Of a stretch of 60,672 nucleotides of DNA, positions 45,176-53,937 are shown one piece after another. The stretch spans positions 1-60,672 of the forward strand of contig CAJUHQ010000007.1 in NCBI GenBank assembly GCA_910586095.1. The letters run 5' to 3'. The notes under the pieces were generated by a model, which worked only from the letters and a program-made list of their open reading frames with translations, was not told where the DNA came from and ran no database searches. The position numbers were made by a program, and so were the translations under genes. The DNA comes from an uncultured Lachnospiraceae bacterium. Its GTDB lineage: Bacteria > Bacillota > Clostridia > Lachnospirales > Lachnospiraceae. Numbering within the stretch: position 1 is the first letter of the stretch; every line of letters begins with the position of its first letter.

Positions 45176-47694
45176 ATCTTTTCCTTTCCATAATGATCCA
45201 GCTTGTTGCCGTAAGCATACCAGTCTGGAAGAACTGCCTGCGCCTGCATCAAACTGTCTTTGTCCTTGCCATGCAATGCGGCCGCCTCCTGAGCAATCTG
45301 ATCGATTTCCATCGGAGTGAAATAGGCAAATGCCATACGAAGTTCTGGCAAAAGTTCCATAAATTCCTCTTTGTCAACTTCTGCAAAAAAGGTATCTAGC
45401 GCCTGCAAAAACTGTTTCTGTACAAACACAAAATCGCGTGCTGTATAGAACAATCCCCGAAAAAAGGCAGCCGTTTTCATCATTTGTTCCTTTGTCCCTT
45501 TCATGTACCCTTTGCATGCCTGCTCCACTACACTGCTTTTTTGCCTGCCACTTCCATACAAAATCCCATGAATACACCCATCTAGTCCTGGATGAATCTG
45601 AGGATCTGCCTGCATTACAGACAGTGCATCAAAAAATGGTTCCCGCTCCTGCTCAAATGCATCATTATTCTTTTTACCTGTCACTTGATAAATCAACTTC
45701 AGCGCTTGCATACAACTTGTCACAGACTCCTCTTTCACCTGTGTCATTGATGGCAACAAGACTACCAATTTGCGAATTGTCAAGAGAACTAATTGTCCAA
45801 ACTCCAGTTCTGACTGATACAGTCCACGAAGCTCCTCTAACATCAAAAGGGACTCCAACGCATCTGCTAGCGAATAAAAATCAGTGTCCTCTAAAATAGT
45901 CTCCTCCACCTGTTCATAGACTGGCACAATCCTGTCTACAAGTCCCATCTCAAACACTCTGGTGAGAAGCCAAACACTATTTCGGGCATTGTTGACCTTT
46001 TCCAATTCTTTTTTTACAAGAATTTGTGCTGCCTCCTGTATAGTTGAGCCATATACGGACACATCAATTAAAGCTGCCGCAACCTCTACGCTCCACTTAT
46101 ATCTCCAGACTTCCCGAATCAGATTGCGATCTTTTTTTAGCTGCAAATTGGGGCCTTTGATGCGCTGCGCAAAAGGTGCTTTTAAGAAAAGCAAACGATT
46201 AAAAAACATACTGATTTGTCTATGTTTTTTATTAGAAAATACAGACAGTGTAATCTCTGTCTCCAGAGTCGAATCGGGCTTTATACGAAGCAATGCACAC
46301 TGCTGCTCAAAATCCTGAAAAATAGGTGGAACATCCGCCTTATGACACAACTTTCCCTTTGCATTTCCAGTCATCCGCTCTTGCAGCAACCGAATAGGTA
46401 ACTCTGTTGCTAAGCTATACTCCCCTTTTACCAGAGAGGACAATGCTGCATCTAACAACTCATATGCCCCTGGCTGTATTTTGCCTCGCAGTGCTGCAAG
46501 TCCACGTGCCATTGTCAAGGCACAAATTTCATCATAGACAGAAAGCTGCTCATCCTTTTTGCGCAAATCATGCCCTGTCTGCGCAAGCATGGCAAGTACT
46601 GCCTCCTCGTAAACAAAGTCTTCAACTTCCATTGTATGGATGGCCATGTGGCAGTCTGTGCGTGACGGAAGTTTACAATGAAAGTCTTCGACTTCCATTG
46701 TATGGATGGCCATGCGGCCCGCCACACGGCAGTCTGTGCGTGACGGAAGTTTACTTTCTATCTCATTGTTTTTTTCTAGCTCTTCCCATACTTTCTGATA
46801 AAAACCAGGATAGGGCATCCCGCTAGCATATCCGTTTAACGCATCTGTTGCCTCCATCGAATAGGGCAGCAAATACACACCTTGATTGTCTGTTGCGATC
46901 TGTTCTACTGTTTTTGGCATATTCTCTTTGTTGGAAACATACTCTTCTAACAATTTTTGAATAGCAGGAGTATGAAAGCCACCTGTCACAACAAGAATCT
47001 TAGCTTGTGGACCATATTCGTGTGCTGCTTTTGCAATCTGCTGCGCCATATATGCCTCACGTGCTAAACTCCCCTCTCCTTCTAATACCTCCAACGGTGT
47101 ATTCTCTCGAACCATTTTACAGTAATCTAATAAGTGTGAAAACCACAGATCACTCGATTCTGCAAGACCGTTTAGCTCAAAATATTTCTCCCAAAATTCA
47201 TCAAAACTGCGAAGGTTTGTCTGCTCACAAAGCCTTTCCCAGAACTGATTGCGCGACAACAGATAATCGTCACTATAATTGTTCTTTTCCTGTTCACTGC
47301 GCATCCCTTGACCATCCTTAGAGGCCATCAAAATATCAGCATAGGACAAATCTATAAACAATGCAGGAACTCCACTTTCTTTTGCTGTTCTTAGCGCGAC
47401 AAGCTCTGGCGAATAATCCAAAAATGGATAATAACACTTGTAATGTGCCGCCTTCTCTGACAGTCGTTGCGCCTTGTCATGATAGGAATAATAGATTGCA
47501 AAGGGTGCTTTCGTATCCTCATGCATCATGACAGGAATCAATGAATTCGCATTGTTAGGACCTTCGATCAAAACTAACGATGGCTTTAGAAGCTGAATCA
47601 TTTTGTGAACATGCCATGCGCAGGCTGGACTGTGATGTCTAACAGGAAGCAAGGTTATTTCAGCCATCTGCGCGCTTCGTAATACTCTTTCCAT
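45151..47694 (-). CDS. DUF5682 protein (YehM-like) carrying an in-frame repeat insertion
   Basis: 847 residues. The N-terminus has the family motif LLPVRHHSPACAWHVHKMI and LVLIEGPNNANSLIPVM; ILVVTGGFHTPAI follows near residue 230, then VYDEICALTMARGLAALRGK. The first half resembles TraB/ChaN-like 'HH-x-P...EGP...GG-x-H' folds; the second half is helical. Residues about 314-360 are a two-copy repeat (KLPSRTDC then MAIHTMEVEDF, twice) which looks inserted between EELEKNN and YEEAVLAML; the frame is kept. Start 47694 has AGAGG at seven bases; an internal ATG at 47667 is an alternative. It overlaps the MoxR gene by 40 bases. Role unknown; conserved partner of MoxR/VWA/SWIM genes. Confidence 0.88.
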   Translation of the reverse strand: MERVLRSAQMAEITLLPVRHHSPACAWHVHKMIQLLKPSLVLIEGPNNANSLIPVMMHEDTKAPFAIYYSYHDKAQRLSEKAAHYKCYYPFLDYSPELVALRTAKESGVPALFIDLSYADILMASKDGQGMRSEQEKNNYSDDYLLSRNQFWERLCEQTNLRSFDEFWEKYFELNGLAESSDLWFSHLLDYCKMVRENTPLEVLEGEGSLAREAYMAQQIAKAAHEYGPQAKILVVTGGFHTPAIQKLLEEYVSNKENMPKTVEQIATDNQGVYLLPYSMEATDALNGYASGMPYPGFYQKVWEELEKNNEIESKLPSRTDCRVAGRMAIHTMEVEDFHCKLPSRTDCHMAIHTMEVEDFVYEEAVLAMLAQTGHDLRKKDEQLSVYDEICALTMARGLAALRGKIQPGAYELLDAALSSLVKGEYSLATELPIRLLQERMTGNAKGKLCHKADVPPIFQDFEQQCALLRIKPDSTLETEITLSVFSNKKHRQISMFFNRLLFLKAPFAQRIKGPNLQLKKDRNLIREVWRYKWSVEVAAALIDVSVYGSTIQEAAQILVKKELEKVNNARNSVWLLTRVFEMGLVDRIVPVYEQVEETILEDTDFYSLADALESLLMLEELRGLYQSELEFGQLVLLTIRKLVVLLPSMTQVKEESVTSCMQALKLIYQVTGKKNNDAFEQEREPFFDALSVMQADPQIHPGLDGCIHGILYGSGRQKSSVVEQACKGYMKGTKEQMMKTAAFFRGLFYTARDFVFVQKQFLQALDTFFAEVDKEEFMELLPELRMAFAYFTPMEIDQIAQEAAALHGKDKDSLMQAQAVLPDWYAYGNKLDHYGKEKIWQASRKH
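46615..46754. repeat. Two tandem copies of a dispersed repeat inside the DUF5682 coding region
   Basis: Copy 1 is 46615-46676 and copy 2 is 46681-46754; they share AAAGTCTTC-ACTTCCATTG, TATGGATGGCCATG and GGCAGTCTGTGCGTGACGGA, copy 2 having 12 extra bases (CGGCCCGCCACA). A third, non-coding relative lies after asnB (6679-6720). Unit spacing keeps the reading frame (26-residue period). Confidence 0.9.
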
Positions 47695-48767
47695 ATACCG
47701 CCCTCTTTACTCTTCTCCCGTATCACTGTATTAAAGTAACTTTTGACTTTCTCTAAGTCATCCTTGTTCTCCTTTGCCACAGCACCTACCAAATTTTGTA
47801 CCAAGTCCTCCATACGAAATTCCTTATTACCATAATAATACGCGCTAATCATTGTCTGATAGTACACAGATACAGCCTCTGCTGTACTCATAACGCAGGC
47901 TGGTTTATCTAACCGCTGCCCTATAGAAGAAATCCCTTCGCGCAGTTCATGATAGGTCGATGCTAACAGTTTCGCCACATCCTCGTCTGGTTCCATATCA
48001 ATGTGATTCTCGTATGCCAACTGTTGTACTTCGTTTAATATAACCTGCTTTTCCAGCGCAACAGAACTAATTGGCATGACTGTCTCAAAGTTAAATCGCC
48101 TCTTGAGCGCGCTACTCATCTCATTGACGCCCTTGTCTCGTGTATTGGCTGTTCCAATCACATTAAAACCTGGTTTAGCAAAAAGAAATCCCTCGTCTCC
48201 TAGCTCAGGAATATTGAGCACCTTGTCACTGAGCACACTGATTAAACTATCTTGAATCTCTGCGGGTGTTCTGGTGATCTCCTCAAATCGAGTAAGAATT
48301 CCCTTCTCCATTCCAATATAGAGTGGAGATGCAACTAGTGCTTCTCTGCAAGGTCCCTTTGCCAATAAAAGCGCGTAATTCCATGAATACTTAATCATAT
48401 CCTCTGTTGTTCCCGCTGTTCCCTGCACTGTGTTGGTGCTGACACCACTGATTGCCGCCGACAACAATTCTGATAACATCGTCTTGGCTGTTCCTGGCTC
48501 TCCAACTAACATCAATCCCCTGTTTCCCGCCAATGTGATAATACAGCGCTCTACTAATGCATCATTACCTAAGTATTTCTTTCGAATTGTATATTCTTTA
48601 CCTTCATATTGGATTGGAGTAGCACTGCCCAATATAAAGGTTCTCACTGCCTTTGGCGACATACGCCAATTCTCGGGTTTACGCCCATCGTCTGTCTGTT
48701 CTAGCGCCATAAGCTCCTCTCGATATCGAATCTCGACTGGCGCTTTAATCATACTTTGTTGTTCCAT
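47655..48767 (-). CDS. MoxR-family AAA+ ATPase (YehL-like)
   Basis: 370 residues. Walker A is GEPGTAKT (89-96), Walker B TRFEEITRTP (159-168), sensor 1 GTANTRDKGVNEMSSALKRR with the Arg finger at about 223-224. The N-terminal part (WRMSPKAVRTFILGSATPI) is typical of the YehL branch. MoxR ATPases act as chaperones that load or remodel partners together with a VWA protein, here two genes on. SD AAAGGAG is 13 bases upstream. First core gene of the cluster, after a lipoprotein gene 82 bases upstream. Its end overlaps the DUF5682 gene. Biochemical target unknown. Confidence 0.93.
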   Translation of the reverse strand: MEQQSMIKAPVEIRYREELMALEQTDDGRKPENWRMSPKAVRTFILGSATPIQYEGKEYTIRKKYLGNDALVERCIITLAGNRGLMLVGEPGTAKTMLSELLSAAISGVSTNTVQGTAGTTEDMIKYSWNYALLLAKGPCREALVASPLYIGMEKGILTRFEEITRTPAEIQDSLISVLSDKVLNIPELGDEGFLFAKPGFNVIGTANTRDKGVNEMSSALKRRFNFETVMPISSVALEKQVILNEVQQLAYENHIDMEPDEDVAKLLASTYHELREGISSIGQRLDKPACVMSTAEAVSVYYQTMISAYYYGNKEFRMEDLVQNLVGAVAKENKDDLEKVKSYFNTVIREKSKEGGIWKEYYEARRWLK

Positions 48768-48849
48768 TTTTATAATCCTGCTCCTTTCTCAAGCGTGTAA
48801 ATTAAATATGAACTTACTCACAATTTCTTCAAACTCAAACTATGTTATC

Positions 48850-50631
48850 TCAATGTTGCAATGCTATTTTTAATCGTATTGTATCATAGGGCAATATGAT
48901 TGCTGGTTGTCCCCACGCATAGCCTGCAACTTCGTATCTGTTAAAATATAACAAAAGACCTTCTGGCATCAATGCAAAATTCATATCCAGTCCCAAATGC
49001 TCCTCTATAGATCCTACAAGAGTTCCATCTTCCTGCACATAACTTTCATCTTCTACAAAACCACTGCGTACAATCTCTATCCACTCTTCCTGTGTATAGT
49101 CTACTATATCACGCAAAGATAGCTGCTCTCCTGTTTTTCGATCATATATTTTGTATATCGTCTCACTATTGGGATGAGGTGCTGTATAAAAATATGAATA
49201 TTGAACAAATTCCAAACACAAATACCCTTCATCTATATAGGAGAGACTTGCATCAAAAGATTGCTCGTTATTTCCCTGATAACATCCATTCTCATCAAAA
49301 AAATGTCCTTGTTGATATTCGGAATCCTCCTTTAACAAATACTTGATTTGTTCTTCCTGATAGTCTCTAACAGATTTTGCGATCTTTTGATCTGCCTGTG
49401 TTTTTGGCTCAAACTCAATCAGCGAAATGGTAATATCCCAAAACGGTTGGTCACAATAGGCGCACAATTTTTGAATCGTCTGTCTTTTATAATATCCAAT
49501 CTCCTGTATGCTATCTTCACTCAAACAAGCTACTAATTCTTCCGTACTGTCCGACTCATACTCTCGTTGCTTGTCAAAACGATACAGATATGTTCCAAAA
49601 GAATTGGAAATGGTATAAAACATTACGCAATCTGGCAATACTTGTGTTTTACACTCCTCGATAGACAATTTTCTTGCACTGCCTGTCTCCACATCCATAC
49701 AGCAAATTTGGCGGCCTAGTTCAGTATCTATCCAATAATAGAGTTCTTTCCCCTCAAGCTGATACGCAGTTCCATTGACTGCAATTTGCTTCACACTGCC
49801 ATCCTCTAACGAAAGTAAATACCCTTCATTATAAAAAGTATTTTCATTGATAAACAATATGTACAAATTGCCTAAAATGACCTTTGAAAAACGAAAATAA
49901 GGAAATTCTCCTGGCAACATCTGTTGATTTCGATTGTCTGCGTCTGTCACAATTGGATAGGCGCCTGACTCCATGCATCCTAATCGATATCCATACACAT
50001 CCCCCATATACCACGGATTGTACAGCCATCTTATTCCCCACGCCTCTCGTGGCATTATGCGCACCGATTCCACTTTGGGCCTGTTCATAGAATCCAGTAG
50101 TATCACACCATATCCACCATATCCTGTCAGGTAAATCTTATCATTGATAAGCACTATATCAGAGATATCGTATGGATAATCAAATGAAATTTCTTCAATC
50201 TCTAGCGTATCTTTATGAATCATCCATATCATTGTCTCTGATTTGAAGTTAAACGCTGCATAGGCGTATTTTTTATAATATGTCAAAGCCATTTTGCTGA
50301 CTTCCTGATCTGGTGGGAGATCTGCTACTATCTGACACTCCTTTGTATCCAGATTCACACACACTAGACGCCCGTCACAATATCCAAACCACTGATCCTT
50401 ACAGCCTTCTGGTTGTGGCACACTGTCAATTGGATGCAGTGTCATGTCCTTCTTTGTCTGCTCCGTCTCTGTTTCAAGTTCAGACAAGGACATTGTATCC
50501 TCCTGTGTTTGCACTACTTCTGTGTGGGCATTTTGGTCTGCTCCACAGCCTGACACAAACAAACATATGATACCAATCAGAAGTTTTATCCAAATGTATT
50601 GCTTGGCTTTTTTGCTCTTTTCCACTTCCAT
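48850..50631 (-). CDS. Lipoprotein with C-terminal DUF3298/RsiV-like domain
   Basis: 593 residues. The N-terminus has a lysine-rich start, a hydrophobic segment (YIWIKLLIGIICLFVS) and a lipobox ending in Cys near residue 29 (VSGCGAD), so it is probably anchored outside the cell membrane. Residues about 60-370 look like beta-propeller-like repeats (Y/W-rich strands: KIYLTGYGGYGVILLDSMNR and similar). The C-terminus (ASLSYIDEGYLCLEFVQYSY, then TAPHPNSETIYKIYDRKTG) resembles DUF3298 as in RsiV. It lies 82 bases before the MoxR gene and 40 after the Cys-rich gene, so it may sense an outside cue for the cluster or be an unrelated neighbour. Confidence 0.78.
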   Translation of the reverse strand: MEVEKSKKAKQYIWIKLLIGIICLFVSGCGADQNAHTEVVQTQEDTMSLSELETETEQTKKDMTLHPIDSVPQPEGCKDQWFGYCDGRLVCVNLDTKECQIVADLPPDQEVSKMALTYYKKYAYAAFNFKSETMIWMIHKDTLEIEEISFDYPYDISDIVLINDKIYLTGYGGYGVILLDSMNRPKVESVRIMPREAWGIRWLYNPWYMGDVYGYRLGCMESGAYPIVTDADNRNQQMLPGEFPYFRFSKVILGNLYILFINENTFYNEGYLLSLEDGSVKQIAVNGTAYQLEGKELYYWIDTELGRQICCMDVETGSARKLSIEECKTQVLPDCVMFYTISNSFGTYLYRFDKQREYESDSTEELVACLSEDSIQEIGYYKRQTIQKLCAYCDQPFWDITISLIEFEPKTQADQKIAKSVRDYQEEQIKYLLKEDSEYQQGHFFDENGCYQGNNEQSFDASLSYIDEGYLCLEFVQYSYFYTAPHPNSETIYKIYDRKTGEQLSLRDIVDYTQEEWIEIVRSGFVEDESYVQEDGTLVGSIEEHLGLDMNFALMPEGLLLYFNRYEVAGYAWGQPAIILPYDTIRLKIALQH

Positions 50632-50671
50632 TTTTATATTCGTATCTCCCCCTTATCCATCTTCCCAGCTA

Positions 50672-51286
50672 TTAAAAATTTCTAAATTCCTTGTCCCAGT
50701 CATCAGGAATGTTGTAAATCAAACCAAACTTTCTTAGAAAAAATGGATTATCTTGTTGCGCAGCCACATACTCAAACTCAACATCAAACTGTGTCGCTAC
50801 ACGTGTCCCCCAGTAATCAAGCCGTACTCCATTTTTCTCTAAATACACGATCGCCAACTCATAGGATAGATCTGGATGAGGTTTATGTCGCACTGTCCGT
50901 ACATAGTCAAACCACACATAACCAAATGGAGTCCCTCCTGGCGGGCGCTTGCGCTCGTGCTCATAGCAGTTAAATCGTTTTGCCATCGTATCAAGTGTAC
51001 AGATCCATCCTGCAAGCTTGGAAATAGCTGGGCGCAGCGTTTCAAATTCGTCTGCGCGATCCTCTAAATCTAACACAATATCAAAATCCTTCTCATTTGA
51101 AAGATGTACATATGTTTCTTCTGTCAGTGATAATTTTTTTGGATCTGTCACAAACTTGGAGCGATCCCGATACTGATTGTTGCCATTACATAAAGAGCAC
51201 CCTTCTTTATAACGCGATGGATGTAGCGGACATTCTTTATTGATACAACTCTCTACATTTCCTTGATTGTTCTTTTGCCTCGTCAA
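50672..51286 (-). CDS. Unrecognised protein with Cys-rich N-terminus
   Basis: 204 residues. The first 40 hold five Cys (CINKECPLHPSRYKEGCSLC), a possible zinc site, then a charged region (DIVLDLEDRADEFETLRPAI) and a Tyr/Trp-rich C-terminal half (GYVWFDYVRTVRHKPHPDLS). Start is a TTG with GGAGG four bases upstream. I do not recognise the family. It is the first gene of the long minus-strand run, with a promoter-like pair upstream, and precedes the lipoprotein gene by 40 bases. Its role in the MoxR/DUF4132 system is untested. Confidence 0.65.
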   Translation of the reverse strand: MTRQKNNQGNVESCINKECPLHPSRYKEGCSLCNGNNQYRDRSKFVTDPKKLSLTEETYVHLSNEKDFDIVLDLEDRADEFETLRPAISKLAGWICTLDTMAKRFNCYEHERKRPPGGTPFGYVWFDYVRTVRHKPHPDLSYELAIVYLEKNGVRLDYWGTRVATQFDVEFEYVAAQQDNPFFLRKFGLIYNIPDDWDKEFRNF

Positions 51287-51400
51287 AACTCCTCCTTTCC
51301 AACATTTGTTTGTATTCTTTTATTGTAGTACATCATCATCAATTTTTCTACCTATTTTGTCAGATATTTTTGTTTGTTGCATCAAAAATATGCTGCTTTT
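51287..51400. other. Leader region of the 22.5-kb minus-strand gene run
   Basis: A+T-rich DNA containing the candidate promoter at 51322-51350. Bounded upstream by the 82-bp GC-rich array. Confidence 0.4.
51322..51350 (-). promoter_or_regulatory. Candidate sigma-A promoter of the DUF4132 operon
   Basis: On the minus strand TAGAAA and TACAAT are separated by 17 bases, ending about 36 bases before the first start codon. The -10 is good, the -35 weak. Position supports it; it is not proven. Confidence 0.35.
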
Positions 51401-51592
51401 GCTGCACAATTCCTTTCCGCGTCCGTGTGTAATCGAGTAGGGAAAACTTTTCCTACTCGCCGCGCCGGACGCGGGCAGCTTTGCTGCACAATTCCTTTCC
51501 GCGTCCGTGTGTAATCGAGTAGGGAAAACCTTTCCTACTCGCCGCGCCGGACGCGGGCAGCTTTGCTGCACAATTCCTTTCCGCGTCCGTGT
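51401..51592. repeat. 82-bp GC-rich tandem repeat with nested palindromes
   Basis: GCTGCACAATTCCTTTCCGC starts at 51401, 51483 and 51565, period 82. Each unit holds CCGCGTCCG/CGGACGCGG arms enclosing GAGTAGGGAAAA/TTTTCCTACTC, plus a GCAGC-TTT-GCTGC hairpin. The inner core is also the terminator stem at 6786-6822. GC content is well above its surroundings. Confidence 0.9.
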
Positions 51593-51601
51593 GCATAAAA
51601 A

Positions 51602-51630
51602 GACCTGCTTTCAACCGAAAGCAGGCCCAT
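51602..51630 (-). terminator. Terminator of nagA
   Basis: On the minus strand CCTGCTTTC-GGTT-GAAAGCAGG is followed by TCTTTTTA, a standard intrinsic terminator 70 bases past the nagA stop. Confidence 0.9.
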
Positions 51631-51700
51631 CCAAAAAACTACTCTATATTCAATGTATCGATCTTTTCCTACAGCTTGGTGCTAGACACATAAAACTCCA

Positions 51701-52873
51701 TCACGACAACCGTATACCATCCTTAATCACAGCCTGTAGATCTAGATTCGAATCTAAAAGCACGACATTGGCCTTTTTGCCAACCGCAATTGATCCATAT
51801 TGGTCATATACTCCCAAACTCTTTGCAGGATTCATTGTCGCGCAAGTTACTGCGTTCTCCAAAGGAATCTCCATCATTTGAACTGCCGTTCTAACACAAT
51901 CCATTAGATTAGTCACAGAACCTGCAAGTGCTCCGTCAGACACCAATGTCGCGCGTTTTCCTTTCACAATAACATCCAACCCGCCAAGCGTATATTGACC
52001 GTCAGGCATCCCTGTTGCGCGCATACTATCACTAATCAAGATCATACGATCTCCCATCATCTGAAATGTCGCACGCACCATTGCTGGATGAATATGAATA
52101 CCATCACAAATAATCTCTGACATTACATCTTTACAGTCAAATGCTGCCCCTACCACACCAGGATCTCTGTGATTGAATGGTGGCATAGCATTATATAAAT
52201 GTACAACATGATTGGCTCCTGCACAAAAAGCCTCCACTGCCGTTTTATAGTCCGTATTCGTATGTGCCAGAGAAATATTTACTTCTTTTTTCATCTGTTC
52301 AATGAACTCCGCAAACTGTGGATTTTGTTCGGGTGCAATCCCTACAAATTTCACAAGTCCATTGGAAGCTTTCAAAAAGCGTCCACATATTTCCTCATTA
52401 CACCCAATAATATATTTGTCATTTTGTGCCCCTTTCTTTTTCTCACTAATAAAAGGACCTTCCATATTGATACCAATCAAATCGGCTCCCTTTGTAGCCT
52501 CCCTCTGATAATCTGCTGCCACTGCAAGAATTCGCTCTAACTCCTCTACTGGAAGCGTCATGGTTGCTGGCGCAATCGCTGTCACGCCGACAGAAGCTTC
52601 ATACTGTGCAATTTTGTCAAGAGCTTCTTTTGTCCCATCACAAAAATCTACTCCCATACAGCCATGAAAGTGCAGATCAATCAATCCAGGAATCGCATAA
52701 CAGTCTCCACCATCAAGGATCTCCTCCCCAGTTTGATCTGCTATACTTTGGAGCATCTCATTGATTTCCTCCTTTTTGGTAGCAATCCGATCAAACACTC
52801 CGTTTTTCATAGAGATCATTCCCTCGACAAACTTCTTTTCTTCGGTAAATACCTTCACATTTTTTAGTATCAT
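51701..52873 (-). CDS. nagA: N-acetylglucosamine-6-phosphate deacetylase
   Basis: A 390-residue amidohydrolase-fold enzyme that removes acetate from GlcNAc-6-phosphate, giving GlcN-6-phosphate for NagB. The HxH metal motif is in GLIDLHFHGCMGVDF; GINMEGPFISEKKKGA carries the metal-site Glu; HTNTDYKTA and NHVVHLYNAMPPFNHRDPG the next His ligands; ISDSMRATGMPDG the catalytic Asp. Full length and standard. SD GGGAG is 13 bases upstream. It follows the RpiR gene, 135 bases away with a long inverted repeat between, in the sialic acid cluster. Confidence 0.95.
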   Translation of the reverse strand: MILKNVKVFTEEKKFVEGMISMKNGVFDRIATKKEEINEMLQSIADQTGEEILDGGDCYAIPGLIDLHFHGCMGVDFCDGTKEALDKIAQYEASVGVTAIAPATMTLPVEELERILAVAADYQREATKGADLIGINMEGPFISEKKKGAQNDKYIIGCNEEICGRFLKASNGLVKFVGIAPEQNPQFAEFIEQMKKEVNISLAHTNTDYKTAVEAFCAGANHVVHLYNAMPPFNHRDPGVVGAAFDCKDVMSEIICDGIHIHPAMVRATFQMMGDRMILISDSMRATGMPDGQYTLGGLDVIVKGKRATLVSDGALAGSVTNLMDCVRTAVQMMEIPLENAVTCATMNPAKSLGVYDQYGSIAVGKKANVVLLDSNLDLQAVIKDGIRLS

Positions 52874-52905
52874 CTTATTTTCTGGCTCCCTTCTTCTATC
52901 ACAAT

Positions 52906-52956
52906 GTAACAGCTCAGCCTATGCCTTTTTTAAAAGTGCATAGGCTCAACTGTTAC
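52906..52956. repeat. 19-bp inverted repeat between RpiR gene and nagA
   Basis: TGTAACAGCTCAGCCTATGC and its near-complement (GCATAGGCTCAACTGTTACA) flank a T/A-rich loop. The outer parts match those of the larger inverted repeat at 55.4 kb. Could be an RNA element or attenuator in the nagA leader; no T run follows. Confidence 0.75.
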
Positions 52957-53008
52957 ACTAAAGCTTTACAATTCTATCTTGTAGTAACTTAGTTATTTAT
53001 AATACTGC

Positions 53009-53839
53009 TCAAAAACGTTTGCTCTTTCCCTCCTCCAACGCGCGAAGTGTATGGTCATGCAATGTTTCCTTCTCATATTTGTCCTGTTCCACATAATTGG
53101 CATAAATCAAATCCAATACCACTAAAATAGGAAACTGGGGTGATATCAAATTACCATGATTGAGATTTCCAAGAGAAGGCAACAATACCACCTCTGTACA
53201 AAACTCAGCAAACTCATCGCGAATATTGGTGGTAAATAACACTGTTTTTGCCCCGCGTTTATAGGCTTCCCTTAGCAAAAAAAGCACTTCTTGTTTCTCA
53301 CCGCCAATACTGATACCAAACGCCAGACTTCTCTTATCCTGAAAAACGGCTCTCATTTTCATCAAGTCTGTATCTTGTACAGAGTCAATATTGACTCCTA
53401 CCCGCATAAACCGAAATTCCATCTCACTCGCCGCAAGACCTGAACTTCCCTTGCCGCACACAAAAACACGCTCTGCCTGGCTCAGATACCTGCTAATTCT
53501 AGCAATCTGTGCCTCATCCACTAGATTATATGCCTTATTCAAAAGTTCTTGATATGCGCTCAACACCATTCTGGTATTTGCAGTGACAGATTCTTGTTTT
53601 TCTACAAAAGTCTCCTCATATTGATATACAAACTCACGATATCCCCGATAACCACATTTTTTTGCAAAACGCGACAAAGATGCCTCCGAAACATATAACA
53701 TCTCTGCCACTGCTTTGGCCGAAAAGTCCATCTTTTTACGGTTCTGTGTAAAAAAATCAGCAATACTCTTCTCTACAGTTGTAAACTTATCATAGTTAGA
53801 CTCTATGATCGGAATTGCAGATTTTGCATAAAATTGCAT
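53009..53839 (-). CDS. RpiR/MurR-family regulator of the sialic acid cluster
   Basis: About 276 residues: N-terminal HTH (AVAEMLYVSEASLSRFAKKC, about residues 40-60) and a SIS sugar-isomerase domain (RVFVCGKGSSGLAASEMEF and FGISIGGEKQEVLFLLREAY), which binds phosphosugars. In Firmicutes such NanR-type proteins bind N-acetylmannosamine-6-phosphate or GlcNAc-6-phosphate and repress nan genes. Start at MQFYAKSAIPIIES with AAGGTG eight bases upstream; an ATG two codons earlier is the alternative. It lies between the ROK kinase and nagA. Predicted operator at 59.39 kb. Confidence 0.9.
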   Translation of the reverse strand: MQFYAKSAIPIIESNYDKFTTVEKSIADFFTQNRKKMDFSAKAVAEMLYVSEASLSRFAKKCGYRGYREFVYQYEETFVEKQESVTANTRMVLSAYQELLNKAYNLVDEAQIARISRYLSQAERVFVCGKGSSGLAASEMEFRFMRVGVNIDSVQDTDLMKMRAVFQDKRSLAFGISIGGEKQEVLFLLREAYKRGAKTVLFTTNIRDEFAEFCTEVVLLPSLGNLNHGNLISPQFPILVVLDLIYANYVEQDKYEKETLHDHTLRALEEGKSKRF

Positions 53840-53937
53840 GGCCATTTCACCTTTTACCTTATTCTTTTCTCGGGCTTTTGCTTGTCTACAATCTCCTGTT
53901 CTTTTGCCCGTTGTTTGAAACTATCCTCACTGTTACA

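Noticed and set aside
29136..48767. Many 60-150 codon plus-strand ORFs inside the DUF4132 operon
   Set aside because: All are shadows opposite long coding frames, with no SD and no family motif.
51401..51592. Possible CRISPR or replication origin iterons
   Set aside because: Three contiguous 82-base units without spacers; no rep gene, and palindrome content fits a structural repeat instead.
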